This document shows, piece by piece, positions 14,925 through 22,270 of a DNA stretch of 29,231 nucleotides. The notes beneath the pieces were generated by a model. The model was given only the letters and a program-made list of their open reading frames with translations. It ran no database searches and had not been told where the DNA came from. A program made the position numbers and the translations under genes. How positions within the stretch are numbered: position 1 is the first letter of the stretch; each line of letters begins with the position of its first letter. The stretch is from assembly GCA_035527275.1 (NCBI GenBank), contig DATLBA010000069.1:1-29231 (forward strand). The letters are read 5' to 3'. The stretch is from DATLBA01 sp035527275. Lineage in GTDB: Bacteria; Planctomycetota; Phycisphaerae; FEN-1346.

Positions 14925-15692
14925 ATGACCGAAAAATGGTGGCGGCCAGTGTTGCCGGCTTTTGCGCTTCTGCTCGCTGTTGTCATCGCAGGAGCCGCCG
15001 AGCCGGGGCCTGAAGAGAAAGACGAGGAGGAGGCGCCCGGCTTTCTCGGCATCATGGTGGCGCCCTTGCCGGAGGAGATGAAGAAAATTGCCGGGACCGA
15101 CACCGGCGTCCTTATCAACAGCCTGGCCGACGACAGCCCGGCGGCCGCGGCCGAAATGCTCCCCGGCGACGTGGTCACCGAACTCAACGGCCGCAAGGTC
15201 ACCGAACCGGCAGAGTTGATTGAGCAAGTCCGCGCCCACAAGCCCGGCGATAAGGTCCGCATCACGTATTACCGGATGGGCGAAAAACGCGAGGCGACCG
15301 TCACCCTGGGCGAGAGGCCGCGCGGCCGGCGCGCGGAGGAGGGACCCCCGCCGCACGGCGTGCCCGAAGAGTGGCTCCGCAACATGCCCGAACTCCGGGA
15401 ATACATCGAGCGCCTGCGGCCGCAAATCGAGCGGTGGCGCGAGGAAACTCGACGACTCCCCGAACGCCCGGAGGCCGAGCGAGGCGACACCGAAAAGGAC
15501 ACTTACGGCGTCGGAAAGGACATCGGGCGAATCCTTGAAAGGCTCGACGCGCTCGAAGAGCACCTCGACGCCTTGGAAGAAACGCTCGACCGCGAACTCG
15601 GCCGCCTCGAAAAGATGCTGGATCGAATGGCGGACCAAACCGAGCGGCGACTCGACGAATTGGAAAAGCGGCTGGAACGTCCGAAGCGCTGA
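14925..15692 (+). CDS. Exported PDZ-domain protein with C-terminal coiled coil
   Basis: The 255-residue protein starts with a signal sequence (basic 1-7, hydrophobic 9-24, likely cut after AGAA near 25). An acidic linker precedes a PDZ domain at about 39-130. Its strands and loop read GFLGIMVAPL, TGVLINSLADDSPAAAAEMLPGD, VVTELNGRKVTEPAELIEQV and VRITYYRMGEK, the DegP/S1C type that binds peptide C-termini. No protease domain is present. Residues 195-252 form a long Leu/Glu/Arg heptad-like coiled coil, probably for oligomerisation. The ATG at 14925 follows AAGGAG by 8 bases; an ATG 33 bases upstream would disturb the signal. I infer an envelope scaffold or protease adaptor. The next exported protein follows 87 bases downstream in the same direction. 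Confidence 0.85.
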   Translation: MTEKWWRPVLPAFALLLAVVIAGAAEPGPEEKDEEEAPGFLGIMVAPLPEEMKKIAGTDTGVLINSLADDSPAAAAEMLPGDVVTELNGRKVTEPAELIEQVRAHKPGDKVRITYYRMGEKREATVTLGERPRGRRAEEGPPPHGVPEEWLRNMPELREYIERLRPQIERWREETRRLPERPEAERGDTEKDTYGVGKDIGRILERLDALEEHLDALEETLDRELGRLEKMLDRMADQTERRLDELEKRLERPKR

Positions 15693-15779
15693 GCGCGCAC
15701 CGCTACGACATTTGTCCGGCGGCTCCGAGCGCGCACCACACAATGCGCGCGGGGCAAGCAAACAGGCAGGAGGTTGGCG

Positions 15780-16298
15780 ATGAAGAAGGTTGCAATTGCG
15801 GCGGCCGCGGCCGCCATCGGTATAGCCCTGGCGTCGGTGGCGTTTGTTTACGGCGGCGAGTCGGAAGCGCTCTCCGCCCCGGAGGCGTCTCCCGCGCCCC
15901 CACCAAAGGAACCAACGATTGACCCGCCGGCCCAACTGCCAGAAGTCGATATCCCCCTCATCCCGCCGGTTGATGAAACCGATCCGTTCAAGCCGGGCAA
16001 GTATCGTCCGGCCCCCAAGCCGGGCCCCGGCCCCATCGCCGAGGGCAAACACCTCTTCGACCGCGAAGGACGCCTCGCCCTCGACGAGGAAGGTTGCCCC
16101 ATCTTCGTCTTCGACTCCGGCGACGAGCCCATGCGGCTGCTGGAAAGCGCCAATCGCGAATACCTCGAAAACGCGACCGCTCAGGGTGCCAAGCACGCCC
16201 GCTGGCGCGTCTCCGGACTCGTCACCCTTTATCACGGACGCAACTACCTTCTCCTCTCGAAAGTCGTTCGCATTCCGCCCGAGGAAGAAGGCCTTTAG
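15780..16298 (+). CDS. Exported proline-rich protein of unknown function
   Basis: The 172-residue protein has a clear signal peptide: MKKVAIAAAAAAIGIALASV is a basic start and an alanine-rich core, cleaved around residue 25. A Pro-rich, probably unfolded spacer (about 34-86) is followed by a compact C-terminal domain (about 90-168). This contains HLFDREGRLALDEEGCPIFVFD, then a segment ending WRVSGLVTLYHGRNYLLLSK. I recognise this style of domain from planctomycete hypothetical proteins but no function is known. The ATG at 15780 has AGGAGGT 7 bases upstream; a TTG two codons earlier is not needed. It follows the PDZ gene and may share its transcript, suggesting an envelope role. Confidence 0.8.
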   Translation: MKKVAIAAAAAAIGIALASVAFVYGGESEALSAPEASPAPPPKEPTIDPPAQLPEVDIPLIPPVDETDPFKPGKYRPAPKPGPGPIAEGKHLFDREGRLALDEEGCPIFVFDSGDEPMRLLESANREYLENATAQGAKHARWRVSGLVTLYHGRNYLLLSKVVRIPPEEEGL

Positions 16299-16350
16299 AC
16301 TCGGAGGACCGGCCCCGCAAGGGACCCCGTGTGACATGTCTGGGCGGCGG

Positions 16351-18351
16351 CTACGCTTCGAGGTTCAACCAGGCCAATTCTTCGGGCGTCAACTTGACGT
16401 CGAGTCCGGCCATGGCCGTTCGCGTTTCGGCGAGGGTGCGCGGGCCGATGAGCGCGAACGTGGGGAACGGCTGGCATAAGACGTAGGCCAGAGCGATGTT
16501 AATCGGCAGGACGCCTTTCTCGGCGGCTAGGGCTCTGGCGCGATCGAGCCGCTGGAAATTGTCGTCACTGTACCAGCAGCGGACGAGCTCCTTGTTCGAG
16601 CGGTCGTTGGGGTCGGCGCGGCCGGCGAAGAAACCCTGAGCCTGGCTCGACCAGGGCATAAGCGGCATCTGGGTCTCGGTGAACCAGGCCCGCGACTCGG
16701 GGTCCGATGCGGCGAGGCAACCGGACCAGGGCGCCTCGATCATGCGTGCGAGGCTGAAGTTGTTGCTGACGGCCACGAAGCCCGCCAGCCCTTTCTTCTT
16801 TGCGCATGCATTGGCCTCCTCGACGCGTTTGATGGACCAGTTCGAGGCGCCGAAGATGCGGATGCGACCGGCGGCCTTGTGCTCGTTGAGAACGTCGATG
16901 AACTCTCCGACCGGCACCTCCGGATTGTCGCGGTGCATCATGTAGATGTCGAGATATTGCGTTCCCAAGCGCTCCAGGCTCTCAAGGAGTTGCTTGGTAA
17001 GCGCCTCGGGGTAGCAGTCGGGCGTGTGGGCGCCTTTGTCGAGGACGACGACGCGGTCGCGGATGTTGCGTTTCCTAATCCACCACCCCAGGGCTTTCTC
17101 GCACGTTCCGCCGCCATAGATGTGGGCCGTGTCGAAGCCGTTTCCTCCGCGCTCGAAAAGGCCATCGAACATAACGGCTGCATACGGCGAGGGCCGGTGA
17201 TGCATCACACCCATCATCAAGCGCGAGATGTCTTTTTCGAGCCCCGGGATGCGGCCATATTTCATGTTGGTCGGCGTCCGGACGGCCAGCGGTCGGCCGT
17301 GGACGGGCATAGCGTGCGCCTCAGGCCTTTCGCTTTCATAAACCAGGCCGATGCTCTTGCGCCAGCGGTCCAGCGTCCGCATGTTGCCGAGCGTATCGGC
17401 CCAGGTCATGGCGGGGAACGGTGCCTGGCGGTCGTCGATGTGTTCTGCGACAGTGTCGGCTTCGATGCTGTAGAGGCCCTGCGAGGCCTTGACGAGGATC
17501 TCTTGAGGTTGCTTCTCGCCCTTTCTGTGAAGGATGATCCTGGTTGTGCCTCCCTCGCGGCCGGGCATCCACGGGTCGGAAATAAGGATGCTGCCTTCCG
17601 ACCCGAAGATTTTGACGACATTGTCCTGAGTGGCACGGACGCCGGTGGCCAGTTGGGCGAGAATGCCGCCGGGAAACTCGAGCGAGGCAATGGCCCACTC
17701 GTCCACACCGGTTTCGCCGAGGCGGCCGACGCCCTTCACGTCAACCGGTTCGGCGAAGTCTTTGCCTGCCGCGACGCCCGCAATGAGCCTTGCCATTGAG
17801 GCGCAGTAGCACCCCACGTCCAGAATGCCGCCGCCGCCGAGCGCGTTCTTGAGGAGCCTCGACTCGGTGTTGAATCCGGCGTCGAAACTGAATGTCGCGT
17901 GGATGACACGAACCTCGCCGATGGCCTTGTCGCGCAGAAGTTCGACGAGTTTGGCCGTCTGCGGATAGCAGCGGTACATGAACGCTTCCATCAGGAAGAC
18001 GTCGTGCTCGCGTGCGGCTTCGATGACGGCCATGGCCTCGGCGTGGTTCAGCGTGAGAGGCTTTTCGCAAAGGATGTGTTTCCCGGCCTCTGCGGCCCGG
18101 ATCGTCCACTTGGCGTGCATCGGGTGAGGGGTGGCGACGTAAACCGCCTGGACCTGCTCGTCGGCGAGAAGGTCTTCGTAACTACCGTGTGCGCGGGGCG
18201 CGCCGAACTCTTTGCAGAACGCCTCGGCCTTTTCCTTGGAGCGGCTGCCGACCGCGACGAGCCGCCCCCTTTTCGAGCCTGCCAGCCCCCTGGCGAACGT
18301 GCGGGCGATGGCGCCAGTGCCCAAGATTCCCCATTGAAGATCGTGTGTCAT
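16351..18351 (-). CDS. Fusion of Gfo/Idh/MocA oxidoreductase and aldo/keto reductase
   Basis: The single 666-residue frame contains two enzymes. Residues 1-335 are a Gfo/Idh/MocA-type NAD(P)-dependent dehydrogenase: GILGTGAIARTFARGL Rossmann loop (8-23), CEKPLTLN (95-102) with the catalytic Lys97, and GGGGILDVGCY (172-182); it resembles trans-dihydrodiol dehydrogenases. After a linker (about 335-360) comes an aldo/keto reductase (about 361-666) with its full tetrad: Asp407 (FDTAH), Tyr412, Lys439 (VLDKGAH) and His473 (MMHRDNP). Both halves keep catalytic residues, so two linked steps on a sugar or cyclitol are plausible; the substrate is unknown. The ATG at 18351 has AAGGAAAAATGTC upstream. 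Its start overlaps the stop of a 47-codon frame (ATGA), placing it at the end of the ribH-nusB-ftsY operon. Confidence 0.88.
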   Translation of the reverse strand: MTHDLQWGILGTGAIARTFARGLAGSKRGRLVAVGSRSKEKAEAFCKEFGAPRAHGSYEDLLADEQVQAVYVATPHPMHAKWTIRAAEAGKHILCEKPLTLNHAEAMAVIEAAREHDVFLMEAFMYRCYPQTAKLVELLRDKAIGEVRVIHATFSFDAGFNTESRLLKNALGGGGILDVGCYCASMARLIAGVAAGKDFAEPVDVKGVGRLGETGVDEWAIASLEFPGGILAQLATGVRATQDNVVKIFGSEGSILISDPWMPGREGGTTRIILHRKGEKQPQEILVKASQGLYSIEADTVAEHIDDRQAPFPAMTWADTLGNMRTLDRWRKSIGLVYESERPEAHAMPVHGRPLAVRTPTNMKYGRIPGLEKDISRLMMGVMHHRPSPYAAVMFDGLFERGGNGFDTAHIYGGGTCEKALGWWIRKRNIRDRVVVLDKGAHTPDCYPEALTKQLLESLERLGTQYLDIYMMHRDNPEVPVGEFIDVLNEHKAAGRIRIFGASNWSIKRVEEANACAKKKGLAGFVAVSNNFSLARMIEAPWSGCLAASDPESRAWFTETQMPLMPWSSQAQGFFAGRADPNDRSNKELVRCWYSDDNFQRLDRARALAAEKGVLPINIALAYVLCQPFPTFALIGPRTLAETRTAMAGLDVKLTPEELAWLNLEA

Positions 18352-18491
18352 GACATTTTTCCTTTGTCTCGTCCTTGTGCCTTTGGAACCCCGGTGTTTA
18401 TCCAGGCAACTCGGGGACCTCGATCCAGCGGCGCTCTTGCCAGGACTTCGCCGCCCTCCAACTCGAAGATTTTGAGGTCCGAGATAATCAT
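18348..18491 (-). CDS. Possible 47-residue small ORF between ftsY and the fusion gene
   Basis: A 48-codon frame begins with an ATG that overlaps the ftsY stop (ATGA, 18488-18491) and ends with a TGA overlapping the start of the fusion gene (ATGA, 18348-18351). The first 18 or so codons (beginning MIISDLKIFELEGGEVLA) have the GC-ending codons of a real gene. The remainder has mixed codon endings and a basic, unstructured look, and could be non-coding. I recognise no family. It may be a real coupling peptide, or the remnant of a larger deleted gene such as an enolase-superfamily-type start. The double overlap is the main support. Confidence 0.38.
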   Translation of the reverse strand: MIISDLKIFELEGGEVLARAPLDRGPRVAWINTGVPKAQGRDKGKMS

Positions 18492-19420
18492 CGCGTTTCT
18501 CCGCCGAACAAGGCCTCGACGAACGTGTCCGGGTCGAACGGGGCGACGTCGTCGGCCCCCTCGCCGATGCCGACGAACTTGACGGGGATACCGAGTTCCC
18601 TCTGGATGGCCAGCACGATGCCCCCCTTGGCCGTGCCGTCGAGTTTTGCAAGAAACACGCCCGTCACGTCGATGGCCTCGCGAAACTGCTTCGCCTGTTG
18701 AATCGCGTTCTGGCCCGTGGTGGCGTCGAGCACAAGAAGCGCCTCGTGCGGGGCGCCGGGAATTTTCTTTTCGAGGACGCGGCGAATTTTCCCCAGTTCC
18801 CGCATCAGGTGGTCCTGGGTATGAAGCCTGCCGGCCGTGTCCACCAGGAGCACGTCGGCGCCGCGCGCAACGGCCGCCTCGGCCGCGTCGAAAGCCACCG
18901 CCCCGGGATCGGCGCCCATCCGGTGGCGGACCATATTGACGCCGACGCGCTGGGCCCAGATGGCAAGTTGCTCGTCGGCGGCAGCGCGAAACGTGTCGCA
19001 GGCCGCCAGGAGCACTTCTTTGCCCTCGGTGTGGAACAGCCGCGCGAGGCGCGCCACCGCCGTCGTCTTGCCGCTTCCGTTCACGCCCGCCACGAGGATG
19101 ACGGTGGGGCCGCTCGGCGCGAAGTGGACCGCGCGGTCGGCGTCGCCGAGACTCTCCTTAAGGTCCCGCTTGATGATGGCGAGGAGGTCGTCGCCCTTTT
19201 CAATTTCGCGGTCGCGGTAGCGCCCTTCGAGGTCCTTGATGATGCGCGTGGTGGTCGCGACGCCGACATCGCCGAGGATGAGCACCTCTTCGAGTTCGCC
19301 GAGAAAATCGGCGTCGATCTTCCGCCCCGCGCGAAACAGGCCGCGCACGCCGTCGGCCAGTTTCGCGCGGGTCTTGGCGAGCCCTTCGGTGAGTTTGCCC
19401 AGCCACTTCTTCATCACCAT
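18488..19420 (-). CDS. ftsY: Signal recognition particle receptor FtsY
   Basis: The 310-residue GTPase docks SRP-bound ribosomes at the Sec translocon. A short basic N-helix (MVMKKWLGKLTEGLAKTRAK) and the helical N domain (about 10-95) precede the G domain. This has GVNGSGKTT (112-120), the FtsY-type ACDTFRAAADEQL, VLLVDTAGRLHTQ and LAKLDGTAKGG. FIG-type residues here read FVGIGEGADD. It has no acidic A domain, as in many bacteria, and membrane contact would come from the N-terminal helix. Three starts are in frame: GTG 19432, ATG 19420 and ATG 19414. AAGGAG lies 11 bases before 19420 but touches the GTG, so 19420 is preferred. The GTG would overlap the nusB stop (GTGA). It is coupled to nusB upstream. 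Confidence 0.95.
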   Translation of the reverse strand: MVMKKWLGKLTEGLAKTRAKLADGVRGLFRAGRKIDADFLGELEEVLILGDVGVATTTRIIKDLEGRYRDREIEKGDDLLAIIKRDLKESLGDADRAVHFAPSGPTVILVAGVNGSGKTTAVARLARLFHTEGKEVLLAACDTFRAAADEQLAIWAQRVGVNMVRHRMGADPGAVAFDAAEAAVARGADVLLVDTAGRLHTQDHLMRELGKIRRVLEKKIPGAPHEALLVLDATTGQNAIQQAKQFREAIDVTGVFLAKLDGTAKGGIVLAIQRELGIPVKFVGIGEGADDVAPFDPDTFVEALFGGETR

Positions 19421-19428
19421 GGCGCGCT

Positions 19429-19863
19429 TCACTCCTTCGCTTCGGGGCGTGCCGAGTCGGGTTTGACCGTCCGCAGAATCCGATCCAGGACGCCGTTAAC
19501 GAAGGCGGAGGACTCGGCGCCGCCGAACCGCTTGGCCAACTCGATCGCCTGGTCGATCGCCACGCGGTCGGGGATGTCGTCGCAGCAGCAGATCTCCCAG
19601 GCGGCCAGCCGGAGGATGTTGCGGTCGAGGATGGCCATCCGGTCGATCTGCCAGTGTTCGGCGGCCTCGGCGATGAGGCGGTCGGCCTCGTCCCGCCACA
19701 CGCGGGCGCCCTCGGTCAAACGCTTCGCAAAGAGGTACACCTCGGGGTCCTTTGTGCTCGAGCGGAGGAACTCGACCACCTCGGGCTCGAACTCGTCGCC
19801 CCGAACGTCCAGTTGAAAGAGCGCCTGCAGGGTGATCCGGCGCGCCTGTTCGCGCTGCTTCAT
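19429..19863 (-). CDS. nusB: Transcription antitermination factor NusB
   Basis: The 144-residue protein is the usual length for NusB, which with NusE (S10) binds boxA in rRNA leader RNA and promotes antitermination. The all-helical sequence starts MKQREQARRITLQALFQLDV, whose arginine-rich first helix contacts RNA. Further on are DRMAILDRNILRLAAWEI and VAIDQAIELAKRFGGAESSAFVNGVLDRI, the two strongest family motifs. The ATG at 19863 has AGGCGGAC upstream. It lies 86 bases after ribH and its stop is at the start of ftsY; ribH-nusB pairing is common in bacteria. Between ribH and nusB there is a stable hairpin. Confidence 0.94.
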   Translation of the reverse strand: MKQREQARRITLQALFQLDVRGDEFEPEVVEFLRSSTKDPEVYLFAKRLTEGARVWRDEADRLIAEAAEHWQIDRMAILDRNILRLAAWEICCCDDIPDRVAIDQAIELAKRFGGAESSAFVNGVLDRILRTVKPDSARPEAKE

Positions 19864-19890
19864 GGGGAAGTCCGCCTGCCTGTCGGAAAC

Positions 19891-19924
19891 GGTCCCGATC
19901 CGCCTAAGGCGGACCGACGGGACC
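19891..19924. repeat. Palindromic hairpin between ribH and nusB
   Basis: An inner inverted repeat (TCCGCC-TAA-GGCGGA, 19899-19913) is nested in an outer one (GGTCCC 19891-19896 with GGGACC 19919-19924). No T tract follows, so it is not a plain terminator. Palindromes of this kind are often dispersed in genomes, and it could also protect or process the mRNA. Confidence 0.6.
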
Positions 19925-19949
19925 CGCTTCGAGAATGCGGACGCGAGGC

Positions 19950-20435
19950 CTACCGCCCGCGCTTCGTCGAGGGCAGCGCGTCCAGCAGATTGGCCATTTC
20001 GATGGCGCTTCGGGCGGCGTCGGCCCCCTTGTTGCCGCTCTTCGTCCCGGCCCGGTCGATGGCCTGTTCGAGCGTGTCGCACGTGATGACACCGAAGACG
20101 ACCGGCACGCCGCTTTCCAGAGCGACCCGCGCGACGCCTTTGGAGATCTCGGCGGCGATGTAATCGAAATGCGGCGTCTGGCCGCGGATCACCGCCCCCA
20201 GGCAGATAACGGCCGCATAGCGGCCCGACTCGGCCAGCCGCTTCGCCACCAGCGGCACCTCGAACGAGCCCGGCGTCCAGACGACGTCCACCGCCTCCAG
20301 GTCGGCCCCGTGGCGTTCGAGGGCGTCCAGACACCCGCCCAGCAGTTTCGACGAGATGAATTCGTTGAACCGGGAGACGACGACGCCGAACCGATGTTTC
20401 CCGGCCACGACCTTACCTTGATAGACGTTCGCCAT
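19950..20435 (-). CDS. ribH: 6,7-dimethyl-8-ribityllumazine synthase
   Basis: The 161-residue enzyme condenses 5-amino-6-ribitylaminouracil with 3,4-dihydroxy-2-butanone 4-phosphate in the penultimate step of riboflavin synthesis. VVVSRFNEFIS near 18-28, WTPGSFEVPLVAKRL and CLGAVIRGQTPHFDYIA (with the catalytic His of the HFDY motif) are the substrate-binding segments. VVFGVITCDTLEQAIDRAG and NKGADAARSAIEMANL complete the family pattern. The protein normally assembles into 60-mer shells or decamers. The ATG at 20435 follows AAGGAG. It is the first gene of the ribH-nusB-ftsY operon, with a candidate promoter about 45 bases upstream. No FMN riboswitch is visible in the short leader. Confidence 0.95.
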   Translation of the reverse strand: MANVYQGKVVAGKHRFGVVVSRFNEFISSKLLGGCLDALERHGADLEAVDVVWTPGSFEVPLVAKRLAESGRYAAVICLGAVIRGQTPHFDYIAAEISKGVARVALESGVPVVFGVITCDTLEQAIDRAGTKSGNKGADAARSAIEMANLLDALPSTKRGR

Positions 20436-20479
20436 AGGTTTCTCCTTGGCTTTCCCTATTTACCGCCTGGCGAAGGGGG

Positions 20480-20507
20480 AGTTTACCCCCTGGCGTCCCA
20501 GTTTCAA
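20480..20507 (-). promoter_or_regulatory. Promoter of the ribH-nusB-ftsY operon
   Basis: On the minus strand TTGAAA (20502-20507, 5/6), 16 bases and TAAACT (20480-20485, 4/6) would start transcription near 20473, about 38 bases before ribH. The -10 lies in the loop of a GGGGG/CCCCC palindrome (20475-20490). Confidence 0.5.
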
Positions 20508-20583
20508 GCGAAATTGACCGGGGCGCCGGGGGGGTGATCCCGCAGGGTCCCTTTGCCACCGCACGCCGGATGGCCCGGCGAGG

Positions 20584-22065
20584 TCAAGACGACGGCCGCT
20601 GGCGCGCCGGACGGAAGCGTTTCGTCAGCCGCTTCAAGGCACGCCGACGAAATACGGGGTCCGCGACGTGGCCCCACAGGCTCCGCAGCATCGCGCGGCG
20701 GATGCGCTCGCGCCCGAGTTTCCGCACCATCGGATGGGCGAGGGCTTTCTTATAGGGAATCCACGGCGGATGCTTACGCAGGAACCGAAGCATAATCTTC
20801 GCCTGGATGCGCCTCAGGTCCTCCACGCCGAACTGGTCGCTGACGACATAGCGGCGGCGGCCTTCGACGCGCATCCCCGGCTGCGCCAGCACCCATCGCT
20901 CGAAGTCCGTGTCGGCGTAGGCGTAAATCTTGTTCGGGCTGATAAAGTCGCACCCCAGTTCGGCCGCATAGTCCGCGACGCCCAGCATCTCCTCCTCCGT
21001 CTCGTTCGGGTTACCGATGAGAAAGTTGCCAAGCGTCAGGATGTTCGTCTCGGCGAGGTTCCCGAAGGCCGCGCGGCACATCTTGACCGTGTAACCCTTG
21101 CGCATCGCCTTGAGCAGGCGCGGCTGGTAGGACTCGATGCCGACCATAAACATGAAAAAGCCCGCCTGTTCCATCTTCTTGGCCAGCGCCGGGTCCTTCC
21201 AGAAGGCGTTGACGCGGATCTCGCACGCATACAGGTGGCGGATGTCGCGCTCGATAATCAGGTCGCAGATGCGCTCGACTCGTTTCGGGTCGGCGGCGAA
21301 GTTGGCGTCCACGATGTGAACCACGTCCGCATCGGTCTCGGCGAGTTCCGCCACGACGTCCTCCGGGTCGCGGCCGATCCACGGCTGGACCTCGCCGAAG
21401 ATGTTCTCCCGCCACTTGCAGAACGCGCAGACCATCGGGCAGCCGACGCTCGTGATGACGTTGTCGCCCTTGAGCGCGAGCCAGGGGTAAGCGTAGCGGC
21501 GGATGGAGCGGTCGATGTGGTAGTTGGCGACGTTGACGCCGACGCGGCGGGGGTTCTTGACGAGTTCGCCGTCGGCCAGAGGCAGGCCGTTGCGCGCCTC
21601 GGGCGGCCAGGCCGCCGCGCGCTTGCAATACCACAGGCCGGCGACGCCTTCCGGCGTGCCGCGCTCGACCAGTTCCCGCAGCACTTCCTCGCCGTAGCCG
21701 ACGCAGAGGATGTCGGTCTCGGGGAAGTCGCGGAGGATTTCGTCGGCCTGGCGGGTGGCGTAAAGGCCGCCGACGATGAGCGTCACGTCGGGCGGGAGGC
21801 TGTGGATGAGGGAATCGACGAACTCGTCGCGGCCCCACATGAGCGAGACGGCAATCAAATCAGGCCGGAAGCGGGCGACAAGGTCGCCAAGCGGCTCCGT
21901 CTCAAGCCGCATGTCCACGAGCATCAGATCCTCGACGTGGGGCCTGAGCGCCGTCGCGACCACCTCCAACCCGATCGGGTTGATGATGGCAAGCCCACCG
22001 TAGAGCTGCTCGCTCTTCTTGTCAGGGCTGTAGGGATAAACGAGTAACGGCCGTTTCCAGGTCAT
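20584..22065 (-). CDS. B12-binding-domain radical SAM protein
   Basis: The 493-residue protein combines an N-terminal cobalamin-binding-type Rossmann domain (about 5-145) with a radical SAM core. In the first, PYSPDKKSEQLYGGLAIINP, LIAVSLMWGRDEF, VTLIVGGLYATRQADEIL and CVGYGEEVL are typical. In the core, Cys209, Cys213 and Cys216 (GCPMVCAFC) bind the [4Fe-4S] cluster that cleaves SAM. Later segments (VHIVDANFAADPKRVERIC, MFMVGIESYQPRLLKAMRKG, FLIGNPNETEEEML) match the BchE/HpnJ-like class. The product may be a methylated, cyclised or rearranged lipid or tetrapyrrole; the substrate cannot be told. No DxHxxG cobalamin motif is evident, so B12 may bind without the lower histidine ligand or not at all. 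The ATG at 22065 lacks a Shine-Dalgarno site but has a TATAAT 9 bases upstream. Confidence 0.9.
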   Translation of the reverse strand: MTWKRPLLVYPYSPDKKSEQLYGGLAIINPIGLEVVATALRPHVEDLMLVDMRLETEPLGDLVARFRPDLIAVSLMWGRDEFVDSLIHSLPPDVTLIVGGLYATRQADEILRDFPETDILCVGYGEEVLRELVERGTPEGVAGLWYCKRAAAWPPEARNGLPLADGELVKNPRRVGVNVANYHIDRSIRRYAYPWLALKGDNVITSVGCPMVCAFCKWRENIFGEVQPWIGRDPEDVVAELAETDADVVHIVDANFAADPKRVERICDLIIERDIRHLYACEIRVNAFWKDPALAKKMEQAGFFMFMVGIESYQPRLLKAMRKGYTVKMCRAAFGNLAETNILTLGNFLIGNPNETEEEMLGVADYAAELGCDFISPNKIYAYADTDFERWVLAQPGMRVEGRRRYVVSDQFGVEDLRRIQAKIMLRFLRKHPPWIPYKKALAHPMVRKLGRERIRRAMLRSLWGHVADPVFRRRALKRLTKRFRPARQRPSS

Positions 22066-22074
22066 GGCGCGGGC

Positions 22075-22103
22075 ATTATAGAGAAGACGAGGCGGCTCGG
22101 CAA
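22075..22103 (-). promoter_or_regulatory. Consensus promoter abutting the radical SAM start codon (likely leaderless)
   Basis: On the minus strand TTGCCG (22098-22103, 4/6), a 17-base spacer and a perfect TATAAT (22075-22080) end 9 bases before the ATG at 22065. Transcription should begin around 22068, about 2-3 bases before the codon, so the mRNA would lack a leader. This fits the absence of a ribosome binding site. Confidence 0.6.
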
Positions 22104-22155
22104 CGGTCGGCGGCGGGACGGCGGGGGTAACACAGCCGCCTTTCATCTTCGGTTA

Positions 22156-22202
22156 AGCCCCGCAGGGGCGCTTGTGCTCTAGCCACGGGCGCGAGCCCGT
22201 GG
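22156..22202 (+). repeat. Outer palindromic repeat, left copy
   Basis: It consists of a small palindrome (GCCCC-GCA-GGGGC, 22157-22169), a short spacer ending CTCTAG, then an 8-base-pair palindrome CCACGGGC-GCGA-GCCCGTGG (22183-22202) with a GNRA-type loop. The same unit recurs inverted at 22805-22852. Confidence 0.85.
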
Positions 22203-22245
22203 GGGAGAGGGTCTCGCAAACCCCTGTCTTCTCCTCTTTTGTCAG

Positions 22246-22267
22246 AGCCCCGTAGGGGCGATTGAAA
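22246..22267 (+). repeat. Inner inverted repeat, left copy
   Basis: This 22-base copy begins 1 base before GCCCC-GTA-GGGGC and runs through GATTGAAA. It is the exact reverse complement of 22733-22754, and shares the GCCCC...GGGGCG core with the outer repeats. Confidence 0.9.
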
Positions 22268-22270
22268 CCG

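Noticed and set aside
13875..16337. Very long open frame of 820 codons on the minus strand
   Set aside because: Only its C-terminal third is a gene (the lipid kinase, start 14792). The rest is antisense to the PDZ and proline-rich genes and has no domain; long shadow frames are expected in GC-rich coding DNA.
16351..18651. Start of the fusion gene upstream of 18351
   Set aside because: The frame stays open to 18651 but runs antisense-like through ftsY with no motif; the start at 18351 has a good ribosome site and begins the Rossmann domain.
20440..20520. FMN riboswitch upstream of ribH
   Set aside because: The leader of about 38 bases is too short and lacks the conserved FMN-aptamer segments.
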